From positions 1 to 28,187 of the forward strand of contig JAGVUH010000191.1 in assembly GCA_019136395.1 (NCBI GenBank): a stretch of 28,187 nt of DNA, read 5' to 3'. This stretch comes from Gammaproteobacteria bacterium. Its GTDB lineage: Bacteria > Pseudomonadota > Gammaproteobacteria > Chromatiales > Chromatiaceae. Under the pieces are notes generated by a model that was given only the letters and a program-made list of their open reading frames with translations, had not been told where the DNA came from and made no database searches. The translations under genes and the position numbers were made by a program. This document shows positions 19,409-28,187 of this stretch, piece by piece (position 1 is the first letter of the stretch; every line of letters begins with the position of its first letter).

Positions 19409-20341
19409 CTAACTGGTCTCCTCGTCCGGTTTCACCGTCGCCTCCTCGATACCCAGGCGGCGCAGGATGCGGGCGACATAGGCCTGGGTCTCCTCGTAAG
19501 GCGGCACCCCGCCATGCTTTTCCACCGCCCCCTCGCCGGCGTTATAGCCCGCCAGGGCCAGTTTGAGGTCGCCCTCGAAGCGGTCGAGGAGCCAGCGCAG
19601 ATAGGCCATGCCACCCTTGAGGTTCTGCTCCGGGTCCCAGACGTCCGCGACCCCGAAACGCTCCGCCGTGGCCGGGATGAGTTGCATCAGCCCCTGGGCG
19701 TCCTTGGGCGAGCGGGCCTGGGTGTTGAAGTTGGATTCCACCTCGACCACCGCCAGCACCAAACTGGGATCGAGGCGGTAATTGGGCGCCAGGCTATGCA
19801 CCAGCTTGGCGATCTCGCCCGAGGCCGGGTGGGGGCGCAGGGCGATCCGGGTGTCAATGCCACCGGCGGGGGCGCAGGAGGGTTTGCGCTTGGGTTCGGC
19901 CTTGACCTTGAGAATCTTTAGCTGGGTGGCCGCCAAGGCATGCCGGCCCTTGACCGCCTCGGCGAACCAGGCGGCGGCCAGTTCCGGATCGCGCTTGACG
20001 CCCCGGCCGTGGGCATGGATGTGGCCGAGCCGGTACTGGGCGTCGACGTCGCCCATGCCGGCGGCACGGCAATAGAGCTTGAGGGCCTTGTCGACATCCT
20101 GGGCGACGCCGACGCCATTTTCGTAGCGCTGTCCCGAGGCCGTCAGCAGGTGGGGGTCCTGGCTGCGCATGGCCTCGCTGAAGACCTTGTCGGGTTTGGC
20201 GTCTCCCGCCTTCGCCGCGGCGAGCCCAAGCGTGTCCTTGGCTAGGGTGGAGTTGCGGTCAGCCGCCTGGATCAGCCCGGGGGACAGGAATGCAGAGAGC
20301 ATGCCAGCCGCCAGTAGGGGAAGGATGATGGTCGTTCGCAT
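19409..20341 (-). CDS. Lytic transglycosylase (SLT family 1) with Sel1-like repeats
   Basis: A 310-residue periplasmic enzyme that cleaves peptidoglycan glycan strands. A signal peptide covers residues 1-27 (ends GLIQAA). Two Sel1-like repeats (about 68-135: GQRYENGVGVAQDVDKALKLY, then YRLGHIHAHGRGVKRDPELA) may bind a partner. The SLT domain follows, with catalytic Glu202 in VEVESNFNTQA and the typical blocks GLMQLIPATAERFGV and LAGYNAGEGAVEKHGGVPPY. It lies 180 bp downstream of the citramalate-type synthase on the same strand; no functional tie is apparent. Confidence 0.93.
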   Translation of the reverse strand: MRTTIILPLLAAGMLSAFLSPGLIQAADRNSTLAKDTLGLAAAKAGDAKPDKVFSEAMRSQDPHLLTASGQRYENGVGVAQDVDKALKLYCRAAGMGDVDAQYRLGHIHAHGRGVKRDPELAAAWFAEAVKGRHALAATQLKILKVKAEPKRKPSCAPAGGIDTRIALRPHPASGEIAKLVHSLAPNYRLDPSLVLAVVEVESNFNTQARSPKDAQGLMQLIPATAERFGVADVWDPEQNLKGGMAYLRWLLDRFEGDLKLALAGYNAGEGAVEKHGGVPPYEETQAYVARILRRLGIEEATVKPDEETS

Positions 20342-20521
20342 CGTCTCGCCACCGAAGGGAATGGGGTGGTGCGCCGGATGCCAGCCGGACCCAAAAGTCC
20401 AGGCTCCCGCGCCGGGTATAACCTATGGGGGTTAGTTTCCACCAGATCGGCGGGAAAAGCCATACAAGGACACCGTGCCTGAATAGACCCCTCCCCTTCC
20501 TCGTCGTTTACCCGCCGCGCT

Positions 20522-22200
20522 TCAGATCGCGTTCCCGCCACACTGCCGGACTCCGCGTTCGGTATCTGGGTGGCCGGAGGCCTCTGAATCCGCAGCCGCG
20601 GCCACGACCCCCTCCCCTTCCCCCAGGGCCGCCACCAGTTCCGGGGAGCGGTGAATGAGCAGATTGACCAGCCGCAGGGTCGCGGTGATACCGGCGAAGA
20701 CCTGGTTGGTATGGATACCGCGGGTCCGTACCGCCCCGCCGTCCTCCGACCAGGTGATGATGCACTCGGTGAGGGCATCGGTACGGCCACCCTTGGGGAT
20801 ACGCACCTCGTAGTCGAGCAGCGCCGGCAAGGTGATGCCATGGCGCCGCAGGATCTTGGCCAGGGCCTTGATGAAGGCGTCGAAGCTGCCGTTGCCGCTG
20901 CCGGCGGCGGTGTGGATGCCGGCGCCGACGCGTACGCGGATACTGGCGGTGGAGGGCAGGTCGATGGCGCTGCTGAGGTTACAGGCCAGCAACTGGACGT
21001 GGTTGTAGTCCTTGCTCTCTAGGACCTCGGCGATGATGAAGGGCAGGTCGTCGGTGGTGATGGTCTTCTTGGAGTCGCCTAGCTCCACCACCCGTTGCAG
21101 GACCTTGCGCTGATTCTCCTCCGACAGGCTGATATCCAGCCTTTCCAGGTTCTTGGCCAGGGAGGCCTTGCCGGCCAGCTTGCCCAGGGCGTACTTGCGC
21201 CGGCGGGCGAAGCGCTCCGGGCTGAGCTGGGTGTGGTAGAGACAGGCCTTGCGGTCGCCATCGGCGTGGATGCCGGCGGTCTGGGTAAAGACATCCTCGC
21301 CGACGATGGGGGCGTTGTCGGCGATGCGCTTGCCGGAGAAGGACTCCACCAGCTCGCTGACCCGGGCCAGGTGGGTCTCGTCGATGGCCAGCTTCATCCC
21401 CAGGTGGTCGCGCAGATTGACGGCGACCTCCGCCAGGGAGGCATTGCCGGCGCGCTCGCCGAGACAGTTGACGGTGCAGTGCACCGCCGCCGCCCCGGCC
21501 CGGGCCGCGGCCAGGACGTTGGCGGTGGCCAGGCCATAGTCGTTGTGGGGGTGGAAATCGAAGCGCAACCCCGGAAAGCGCTGGATCATGTCGCTCATGG
21601 CGGCGGCGACCGCCTCCGGAGTCATGACCCCCAGGGTATCGGGCAGCATGACGTGGCCCAGGCCCGTGTCCGCCAACCGCTCCACCAGGCCGTAGACATA
21701 GTCGCGGCTGTCCTGATAGCCGTTGGACCAGTCCTCCAGATAGATATTGACCGCCAGACCCCGGTCCCGGGCCAGGTGGATCTCCTCGCGCACATCCCGG
21801 GCGTGCTCCTCCAGGGTCTTGCCGAGCTGGCCCTGGCAATGCTTGAGGCTGCCCTTGGCCAGGAGGTTGAGCACCCGCCCCCCCGCCTCACGGATCCAGT
21901 CCACGCTGCGGCCACGATCGACGAAGCCCAGGACCTCGACCCGGCCATCCAGCCCAGCGCCCCGCGCCCAGTCGAGGATGGTGGCGACGGCGGCCTGTTC
22001 GCCCCGGGAGACCCGCGCCGAGGCAACCTCGATACGATCCACCCGCACCAGCTCCAGCAGGGCCTTGGCGATGTTGAGCTTTTCCTCCGGCGAAAAGGAG
22101 ACGCCCTGGGTCTGCTCCCCATCGCGCAATCGAGGATGAGGATGGCGGGGGCCTGACCCCGCGGGTCGCCCGGGAGCGGATGGGTACCGGGCTGGGTCAT
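20522..22200 (-). pseudogene. cimA: (R)-citramalate / 2-isopropylmalate synthase family enzyme, broken by a ~7-nt deletion in the active-site motif
   Basis: DRE-TIM enzyme condensing acetyl-CoA with a 2-oxo acid. The true start is the ATG at 22200, which overlaps the thrC stop (ATGA): MTQPGTHPLPGDPRGQAP, AILILDC. The frame then breaks, and RDGEQTQGVSFSPEEKL follows in the other frame. Family members read D-x-T-M/L-RDGEQ, so about 7 nt are missing between two TGC triplets at about 22127-22133. The remainder is complete: FHPHNDYG metal ligands, NCLGERAGN, GEDVFTQTAGIHADGD and a C-terminal regulatory domain. A TTG at 22129 could start a shortened protein, but it would lack the metal-binding Asp strand. 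I cannot decide between citramalate and isopropylmalate activity; the type resembles the Bacteroidetes-like cimA/leuA group. Confidence 0.82.
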
Positions 22201-23538
22201 GGGCTCACCTGGGCCAGGGTCGCGAGGATATGGGCGCGGACGGCCGACGCGCTGGCCTCCAGGCGGGCACAGCGGGTCTCCTTCTCCAGCAGCCCCTGGA
22301 GGGCGGGAGGCGGCGGGGCCTCGCGGCCGATGGCCTGGGTCACGGCCTCGGCGAATTTGGCGGGGTGGGCCGTGGCGAGGCAGATGACATCCCCGCGGCC
22401 CTGGGCGGCGCGCACCCCGGTGCTGCGCCAGGGTCGCCTCGTCGCTGACGGCCACGGCGGCGAAATCGGCCTGGGCCCGGACCAGCCGGTGACTTGCCAC
22501 CTCCAGACGGCCGTCCCGGCTCATGCCCTCCAGCAGGCTAGCCACCAGGGCCGGGTCCTGATCGACCAGGTAATAGAGGTAGCGCTCGAAGTTGGAGGCG
22601 ATCTGGATGTCCATCGCCGGGCTCAGGGTCGGATAGACCTCCCCCGCGGCATAGACCCCGGTATGGACGAAGCGGCTGAGGATATCGTTGCGGTTGGTGG
22701 CGATGATCAGCCGCTCGACCGGCAGGCCCATGCGCTTGGCCAGGTAGCCGGCGAAGATGTCGCCAAAGTTGCCGGTGGGGACGGCGAAGCTGACCTGATG
22801 ACAGGGATCGCCACCGGTCACCCGCCCCCAGGCGTAGAAGTAATAGACCATCTGGGCGAGGATGCGCGCCCAGTTGATGGAATTGACGGCGCCCAGGCTC
22901 AGCTCACGCTTGAACTCCAGGTCGCCGAAGAGTTGCTTGACGATGCGCTGACCGTCGTCGAAGGTGCCGCGGATGGCGATGGTATGGACGTTGGGGTCCA
23001 GCACCGTCGTCATCTGCCGTTCCTGAATGGGCGAGACGCGCCCGTCCGGGAAGAGGATGAAGATCTGGATGCGCGCCTTGCCACGCACCCCGGCGATGGC
23101 CGCCGACCCCGTATCCCCCGAGGTGGCGCCGACGATATTGAGCCGGCCGCCATCCCGTTCCAGCAAGTATTCAAAGAGATAGCCCAGGAACTGCAGGGCC
23201 ACATCCTTGAAGGCCGCCGTCGGACCGTGGAAGAGTTCCAGCAGCCATTGATCTCCCAGGCGCACCACCGGCGTCACCTCCGGGTGGGAGAAGGTGGCGT
23301 AGGAGCGCTCGATCAGATCCGCCAGGTCGTCCCGGGGGATGGCATCGCCGACGAAGGGGGTCATGACCTCTAGGGCCAGATCCTGAAAGCGCAGACCGGC
23401 CCAGGCCCGCAGGGTCTCGTCGTTCAGGCGCGGGGGGCTGGCCGGGACCAGCAGGCCACCGTCCGTGGCCAGGCCCATCATCACCGCCTCGGCGAAGCCG
23501 ATGGGGGCCACGCCCCCGCGTGTACTTACATAGCGCAT
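22197..23538 (-). pseudogene. thrC: Threonine synthase, broken by a small deletion near the C-terminus
   Basis: PLP enzyme converting O-phosphohomoserine to threonine. I start at the ATG at 23538 (MRYVSTRGGVAPIGFAEAV), the normal N-terminus; earlier codons in the frame are spacer. PLP Lys is in GPTAAFKDVALQFLG, and the phosphate-binding loop is in GATSGDTGSAA. The frame is sound to VAVSDEATLA, then turns to HRGARRPGPRG. The proper ending, GVRAAQGRGDVICLATAHPA to ATLAQVSP-stop, lies in another frame from about 22425. About 18-20 residues (TIA to the PHTAV region) are missing, roughly 53-59 nt. Restored length is close to the 465-470 residues typical of this ThrC type. The stop overlaps the next start in an ATGA. 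Confidence 0.9.
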
Positions 23539-23724
23539 AGCTTGATCCGCTTGGATAGTCTGGCCGCGAAAGATAGCAAGTTCGTGGATCAGGGGGCAGC
23601 CCCGTGATCGAACCCATATCGGGGCGACACGCCGGCTGTTGAATAGCCGGGGCAGGTCGATCAAGGGTCAAGCGGGAGGATACGGTCTCCTCACGACCGG
23701 CTCCGCCCTGGCTGGCTCCGCCCT

Positions 23725-23787
23725 AACTGTCATGAGGCGGCAGGCCACACCCCTGATCATGAAAGACATTCCCGTGACCTTCACGCT
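23725..23787. repeat. 63-bp dispersed repeat, third copy
   Basis: Begins ACTGTCATGAGGCGG after the first base and matches the two copies at 9200-9325 in length and block order. It is preceded by GGCTCCGCCCT twice (about 23699-23723). It lies between the thrC promoter region and the actP terminator. Confidence 0.75.
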
Positions 23788-23791
23788 AACG

Positions 23792-23818
23792 AAAATGCCC
23801 GCCAGAGGCGGGCATTTT
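23792..23818. terminator. Bidirectional-type terminator after actP
   Basis: AAAATGCCCGCC-AGA-GGCGGGCATTTT makes a 12-bp stem with A and T tails on both sides. It lies 32 bp past the actP stop. Confidence 0.85.
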
Positions 23819-23849
23819 CCGCGGGCGTCCCTGCCCGTCAAGGCGCTGC

Positions 23850-25586
23850 CTAGTGGGCCGAGGCCTCGGCGGCGCCCACGCCGGTCTCCGACCGGGTCAT
23901 CTGGTCGGGATAGAGGGCGCGCTCCTTCTGCGCCCGGGCGCTACGATCCAGGAGGGAGACGATCCAGATCGTAACGAAGGCCGCCGTGATGGAGAAGACC
24001 GCTGGCGTCGAGTAGGGGAACCAGGCGCTGCCCTTGGGATTGCCGAGGGTCGCCTCCCAGACGCCGGGCGACAGGACGGTCAGGACCACGGACATGACCA
24101 GGCCGACGGTACCGCCCACCACCGCGCCGGTGGTGGTGCAGTTCTTCCACAGCACGGACATGAACAGCACCGGGAAGTTGGCCGAGGCGGCGATGGTGAA
24201 GGCCAGCATGACCATGAAGGCCACGTTCTGCTTCTCGAACAGGATGCCCAGCAGGACGGCGATGACACCCAGGGCGACGGTGGTGATCTTGGAGACCCGC
24301 AGTTCGGTGTCGGAGTCGACGTTGCCATGACGCCAGACCGAGGCATAGAGGTCATGGGACACGGCCGAGGCGCCGGACAGGGTCAGGCCAGCCACCACCG
24401 CCAGGATGGTGGCGAAGGCCACGGCGGAGATGAAGCCGAGGAAGACGTTGCCACCCACGGCGTTGGCCAGATGCACGGCCGCCATGTTGCCACCCCCGTT
24501 GAGACCCTTGGCCAGATCACCGTTGACGAAGTACTCGCCCGGATTCGGGATCAGGTTGACGATGGCGCCGAAGCCGATGATGAAGGTCAGGATGTAGAAA
24601 TAGCCGATCCAGGTCGTCGCCCAGGCCACGGACTTGCGGGCCTCCTTGGCGGTGGGGACGGTGAAGAAGCGCATCAGGATGTGGGGCAGGCCGGCGGTGC
24701 CGAACATCAGGGCCATGCCCACGGAGATGGCGGAGATGGGATCGTTGATGAGACCACCGGGGGCCATGATGGAGGCGCCCGCCTTGGCGGCTTCCTCGGC
24801 GGACTTGCCGGTGGCGGCGGCCAGACCGGTCTTGACCTCGACAGCCTTGGCGAACAGGGCCTCGGGGCTGAAGCCAAACTGGAGCAGGACCATGATCGCC
24901 ATGAAGGTGGCGCCGCCGAGCAGGAGCACGGCCTTGATGATCTGCACCCAGGTGGTGGCGGTCATGCCGCCGAAGAGGACGTACATCATCATGATGACGC
25001 CGACCAGGATGACGGCGTAAATGTACTCCAGGCCAAAGAGGATCTTGATGAGCTGCCCGGCGCCGACCATCTGCGCGATCATGTAGAAGGCGACCACCAC
25101 CAGGGTGCCGGTGGCGGCGAAGCTGCGCAGGGGGGTCTGGGCGAAGCGATAGGAGGCGACGTCGGCGAAGGTGAACTTACCCAGGTTGCGCAGACGCTCG
25201 GCCATGAGGAAGGTCAGCACCGGCCAGCCGACCAGCCAGCCGATGGAGAAGATGAGGCCGTCGAAACCGTTGGCGAACACCAGGCCGGAGATACCCAGGA
25301 AGGAGGCGGCGGACATGTAGTCGCCGGCGATGGCCAGGCCGTTCTGAAAGCCGGTGATGCCGCCGCCAGCGGTGTAGAAGTCGGCGACGGAGCGGGTGCG
25401 TGCCGCGGCCCACTTGGTGATGCCCAGGGTGATGATGACGAAGGCGGCGAACATGGAGATGGCCGTCCAGTTGGTCGCCTGCTGCTGGGTTTGGCCGGTG
25501 TCGGGACCGGCGCCGAAGGCGGTGCCAAAAAAGCCGATGAGGGCGATGGCGATGACCGCGATCAGGGTGGTGACAAGGGGGTTCAT
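23850..25586 (-). CDS. actP: Cation/acetate symporter ActP
   Basis: A 578-residue Na+/solute symporter (SSS family) that takes up acetate and similar short acids. Family marks are [49 protein letters not shown], and [15 protein letters not shown], with about 13 transmembrane segments. The start ATG overlaps the stop of the DUF485 gene (ATGA), the standard yjcH-actP layout. A strong terminator follows. No acs is in the window, although acetyl-CoA synthetase is often nearby in other genomes. It would supply acetyl-CoA for PHA and growth. Confidence 0.95.
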   Translation of the reverse strand: MNPLVTTLIAVIAIALIGFFGTAFGAGPDTGQTQQQATNWTAISMFAAFVIITLGITKWAAARTRSVADFYTAGGGITGFQNGLAIAGDYMSAASFLGISGLVFANGFDGLIFSIGWLVGWPVLTFLMAERLRNLGKFTFADVASYRFAQTPLRSFAATGTLVVVAFYMIAQMVGAGQLIKILFGLEYIYAVILVGVIMMMYVLFGGMTATTWVQIIKAVLLLGGATFMAIMVLLQFGFSPEALFAKAVEVKTGLAAATGKSAEEAAKAGASIMAPGGLINDPISAISVGMALMFGTAGLPHILMRFFTVPTAKEARKSVAWATTWIGYFYILTFIIGFGAIVNLIPNPGEYFVNGDLAKGLNGGGNMAAVHLANAVGGNVFLGFISAVAFATILAVVAGLTLSGASAVSHDLYASVWRHGNVDSDTELRVSKITTVALGVIAVLLGILFEKQNVAFMVMLAFTIAASANFPVLFMSVLWKNCTTTGAVVGGTVGLVMSVVLTVLSPGVWEATLGNPKGSAWFPYSTPAVFSITAAFVTIWIVSLLDRSARAQKERALYPDQMTRSETGVGAAEASAH

Positions 25587-25894
25587 TTGGTGGACTCCTC
25601 CAGGATGGCCTCGGCCTCGGCATCGAACTCGGTGTTGGCCCGGCGGACATAGATCCAGGTCAGGACGATGGTGAAGAGGATGACGCCCACCCCCAGCGGA
25701 ATCCCCAGGGACATGACCCCACCCGGCACGATCTGCTGCGCCAGGAAGGCCTTGTCGAAGGCGATCAAGAGGATGAAACCAAAGTAAGCGAAGATCACCA
25801 GCACGGACATGATGATCGAGTAGCGGTTGCGTTTTTTGACGAAGGTCTGAAATTTCGGATTGGACCGAATTTGCCCCCAGGCTTCAACGGACAC
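25583..25894 (-). CDS. yjcH: DUF485 membrane protein, ActP partner (YjcH type)
   Basis: A 103-residue protein with two transmembrane helices (about 27-47 and 63-84) and the DUF485 pattern [16 protein letters not shown]. It starts with GTG at 25894, supported by GAGGAGG 7 bp ahead. It always travels with actP-like symporters; its exact role is not settled, and it probably assists or regulates the transporter. A broken palindrome in its leader (25942-25956) could be an operator or hairpin. Confidence 0.92.
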   Translation of the reverse strand: MSVEAWGQIRSNPKFQTFVKKRNRYSIIMSVLVIFAYFGFILLIAFDKAFLAQQIVPGGVMSLGIPLGVGVILFTIVLTWIYVRRANTEFDAEAEAILEESTK

Positions 25895-25941
25895 GATAAA
25901 ACCTCCTCATCTTGGAAGGAAAACGGTGAGAACCAGGTAGG

Positions 25942-25956
25942 AAGGTCTTTGACCTT
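25942..25956. promoter_or_regulatory. Inverted repeat in the yjcH-actP leader
   Basis: AAGGTC-TTT-GACCTT, perfect 6-bp arms, with outer TA/TA pairing two bases away. It lies about 50 bp upstream of the GTG. It could be an operator half or a leader hairpin. Confidence 0.3.
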
Positions 25957-26134
25957 GGTACCCTTCGGGAACGGCATGAAGGCGACCGGTCGATCGGTGG
26001 TCCATGGCGATCCGCCTTGTCCGCGTTAGCATCTTCAAAGGGAACAGGATCAGGGTGAGCGGCGGATCTGGTACCTGGGAGTTATGACCCCAAGGGGCAA
26101 ACCGCCAGTCCTAATCCCTGTGTCCTGGTGCGGA

Positions 26135-26149
26135 CCTATCAATGATAGG
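26135..26149. promoter_or_regulatory. 15-bp palindrome between the divergent symporter operons
   Basis: CCTATCA-A-TGATAGG is a perfect palindrome about 37 bp upstream of the -35 of the rightward promoter candidate, in the 488-bp divergent region that holds no gene. It is a candidate operator for one or both symporter operons. Confidence 0.4.
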
Positions 26150-26185
26150 CCCTGTCCCAGGCCGCGTCCAGAAAGGCTTGAGGCA

Positions 26186-26215
26186 TTGACAGCGGCTCGA
26201 TTGCGAAATCACAAT
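26186..26215 (+). promoter_or_regulatory. Sigma-70-type promoter for the DUF4212-SSS operon
   Basis: TTGACA (perfect -35), 18-bp spacer, CACAAT (four of six matches). It would give a leader of about 160 nt ahead of the ATG at 26383. Confidence 0.5.
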
Positions 26216-26382
26216 GACATCCAACCCCAAGGCGTGGCAGGGCCGAAGGGGACAAAAAACCGCGAGGAGGACCCTACTGCCGCCCCCATTCCGGCCAGGC
26301 ATCCCCAAGTCTGGACGCCCGAGCGTGCGTGCAAGGGTCCGGATTCCCCAAAACCAAGTAGAAAGACGAGGAGTCGTTCCCC

Positions 26383-26637
<255 letters not shown>

Positions 26638-26706
26638 TTCCTGGGCCGCCCTCGAATCCTTCAGACCCCGCTTCACCGACATCCCCCTTCAGAGGAAACG
26701 CCTTCC

Positions 26707-28187
26707 ATGACACTGCAAATGTGGACTTTTTTGGTGGTGGGCGCGACGTTCGCGCTCTACCTCGGTATCGCCTTCTGGACCCGCGCGGGTTCCACGGGTG
26801 AATTCTACGTCGCCGGTGGCGGCGTCCACCCAGTCGCCAACGGCATGGCTACCGCGGCGGACTGGATGTCCGCGGCCTCCTTTATCTCCATGGCCGGTAT
26901 CATCGCCTTCCAGGGGTACGATGCCTCCGCTTACCTGATGGGTTGGACGGGTGGTTACGTGCTCCTGGCCCTGCTCCTGGCACCCTACCTGCGCAAGTTC
27001 GGCAAATTCACGGTACCGGAGTTCATCGGTGACCGTTACGCCTCCCAGACCGCCCGCCTGGTGGGCGTCATCTGCCTGCTCGTCGCCTCCCTCACCTACG
27101 TTATCGGCCAGATGAAGGGCGTGGGCGTGGCCTTCTCCCGCTTCCTGGAGGTCGGCTTCGAGACCGGCGTCATCATCGGCATGATCATCGTCTTCTTCTA
27201 CGCCGTGCTTGGCGGCATGAAGGGCATCACCTACACCCAGATCGCCCAGTACGTGGTGCTCATCATCGCCTACACCGTGCCGGCCGTCTTCATCTCCCTG
27301 CAACTCACCGGCAACCCCATTCCCCAGATCGGGCTGGGCGGCACCCACACTGAAAGCGGCGTCTTCCTGCTGGATAAGCTGGACCAGGTGGTCAAGGACC
27401 TCGGCTTCGCCGCCTACACGGCGCAGAAGGGCTCCACCCTCAATATCTTCCTGCTCACCCTCTCCCTCATGATCGGTACCGCCGGTCTGCCCCACGTCAT
27501 CATCCGCTTCTTCACCGTGCCCAAGGTCAAGGACGCCCGTTCCTCCGCGGGCTGGGCCCTGGTCTTCATCGCCATCCTCTACACCACGGCCCCGGCGGTG
27601 GGCGCCATGGCGCGCCTCAACCTCATGGATACCATCCAGGTCGGTCCAGTTGGCGACGCCGCTGGCAACGTCGAGATCGCCAAGGTACCGGAGTGGATGA
27701 ACCGCTGGAAGACCACTGGCCTCCTGTCCTGGGAGGATAAGAACGGCGATGGCCGCATCCAGTATTACAACGACAAGAGCGAGGCCTTCAAGGCCAAGGC
27801 CGAGTCCTTCGGCTGGAAGGGCAATGAGATGACCAAGGTCGACAACGACATCATGGTCCTCGCCAACCCCGAGATCGCCAAGCTGCCCAACTGGGTCATC
27901 GCCCTGGTCGCCGCTGGCGGTCTGGCCGCCGCCCTCTCCACCGCCGCCGGTCTCTTGCTGGCCATCTCCTCGGCCATTTCCCACGATCTGATCAAGGGCA
28001 TGATCGCCCCCAGCATCTCGGAAAAGTCGGAACTCCTGGCGGGGCGCATCTCCATGGCGGCCGCCATCGTGGTTGCGGGCTACATGGGCATCAATCCACC
28101 GGGCTTCGCGGCGGAGGTGGTGGCCCTGGCCTTCGGCCTGGCCGCCTCCTCCATCTTCCCGGTCTTGATGATGGGCATCTTTGACAA
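26707..28187 (+). CDS. Na+/solute symporter large subunit (SSS family, VC_2705-like), 3' end outside window
   Basis: Open from the ATG at 26707 (AGAGGAAA upstream) through the window end, 493 codons so far. Family marks: STGEFYVAGGGVHPVANGMA, ADWMSAASFISMAG, GTAGLPHVIIRFFTVPKVKD and LAAALSTAAGLLLAISSAIS. It likely carries acetate, lactate or a similar acid with Na+; the substrate is not proven. A hydrophilic stretch between membrane segments (about residues 320-395) contains an EF-hand-like loop DKNGDGRIQYY from residue 344 (27736-27768). With its DUF4212 partner it forms the second acetate-type uptake system, divergent from yjcH-actP. Confidence 0.94.
   Translation, partial: MTLQMWTFLVVGATFALYLGIAFWTRAGSTGEFYVAGGGVHPVANGMATAADWMSAASFISMAGIIAFQGYDASAYLMGWTGGYVLLALLLAPYLRKFGKFTVPEFIGDRYASQTARLVGVICLLVASLTYVIGQMKGVGVAFSRFLEVGFETGVIIGMIIVFFYAVLGGMKGITYTQIAQYVVLIIAYTVPAVFISLQLTGNPIPQIGLGGTHTESGVFLLDKLDQVVKDLGFAAYTAQKGSTLNIFLLTLSLMIGTAGLPHVIIRFFTVPKVKDARSSAGWALVFIAILYTTAPAVGAMARLNLMDTIQVGPVGDAAGNVEIAKVPEWMNRWKTTGLLSWEDKNGDGRIQYYNDKSEAFKAKAESFGWKGNEMTKVDNDIMVLANPEIAKLPNWVIALVAAGGLAAALSTAAGLLLAISSAISHDLIKGMIAPSISEKSELLAGRISMAAAIVVAGYMGINPPGFAAEVVALAFGLAASSIFPVLMMGIFD

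Noticed and set aside
20522..22129. Citramalate-type synthase starting at the TTG at 22129
   Set aside because: It would begin in the middle of the catalytic motif, without the first strand and metal ligand; the ATG at 22200 with the ATGA overlap is the normal start.
23853..25652. Long plus-strand open frame (599 codons) opposite actP
   Set aside because: Antisense shadow; its composition is Gly, Asp, Glu and His repeats and it mirrors the transporter codons.
26220..26245. Sigma-54 promoter (TGGCAG...) ahead of DUF4212
   Set aside because: The -12 GC element is not at the required spacing.
26689..27984. Minus-strand open frame (431 codons) at the right end
   Set aside because: Shadow of the SSS symporter, whose own frame is open to the window end on the plus strand.

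Overview
The window is GC-rich (roughly 65%) bacterial chromosomal DNA. Gene content, protein styles and the pairing of two acetate-type Na+/solute symporters with a PHA synthase suggest a Gammaproteobacterium, perhaps of the Chromatiales or a similar PHA-storing lineage. That placement is inference from family resemblance only. I see no rRNA, tRNA, CRISPR array, transposase, phage gene or replication origin.

Layout. 1-2.4 kb, plus strand: the 3' part of gatA and a zinc-type alcohol dehydrogenase. 2.4-25.9 kb, all minus strand: a STAS protein coupled to acetolactate decarboxylase (budA); an RND efflux permease (broken) with its adaptor; a diguanylate cyclase with a tiny coupled ORF; an orphan TRAP solute-binding protein; a class I PHA synthase; a cupin; a secreted M6 metalloprotease; a broken DUF4239-like membrane gene; thiC (broken) behind a TPP riboswitch; a Sel1/SLT lytic transglycosylase; a citramalate/isopropylmalate-type synthase coupled to threonine synthase (both broken); and actP with its DUF485 partner. 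26.4-28.2 kb, plus strand: a divergent DUF4212 plus SSS symporter pair that runs off the window.

Themes. Acetate or short organic acid uptake (ActP/DUF485, DUF4212/SSS, perhaps DctP), carbon storage (PhaC) and overflow to acetoin (BudA) fit a cell that imports and stores small acids. ThrC with the citramalate-type synthase links threonine and isoleucine/leucine precursor supply.

Two things stand out. First, at least four and probably six genes carry a small frame-breaking deletion: the RND permease, thiC, thrC, the citramalate-type synthase, the DUF4239-like gene and the small ORF after the cyclase. Both flanks of the break stay well conserved in each of the four strong cases. This is either real, recent decay or a systematic sequence/assembly error. 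Second, the intergenic spaces hold two dispersed repeat families. One is a 63-bp unit (three copies, two in tandem, 21 codons long). The other is a roughly 112-bp element with imperfect terminal inverted repeats (two full copies and one tail).

Stretches over 300 bases without a gene are 3444-3753, 10365-10816, 15665-16100, 18941-19408, 23539-23849 and 25895-26382. What each holds is given as features.
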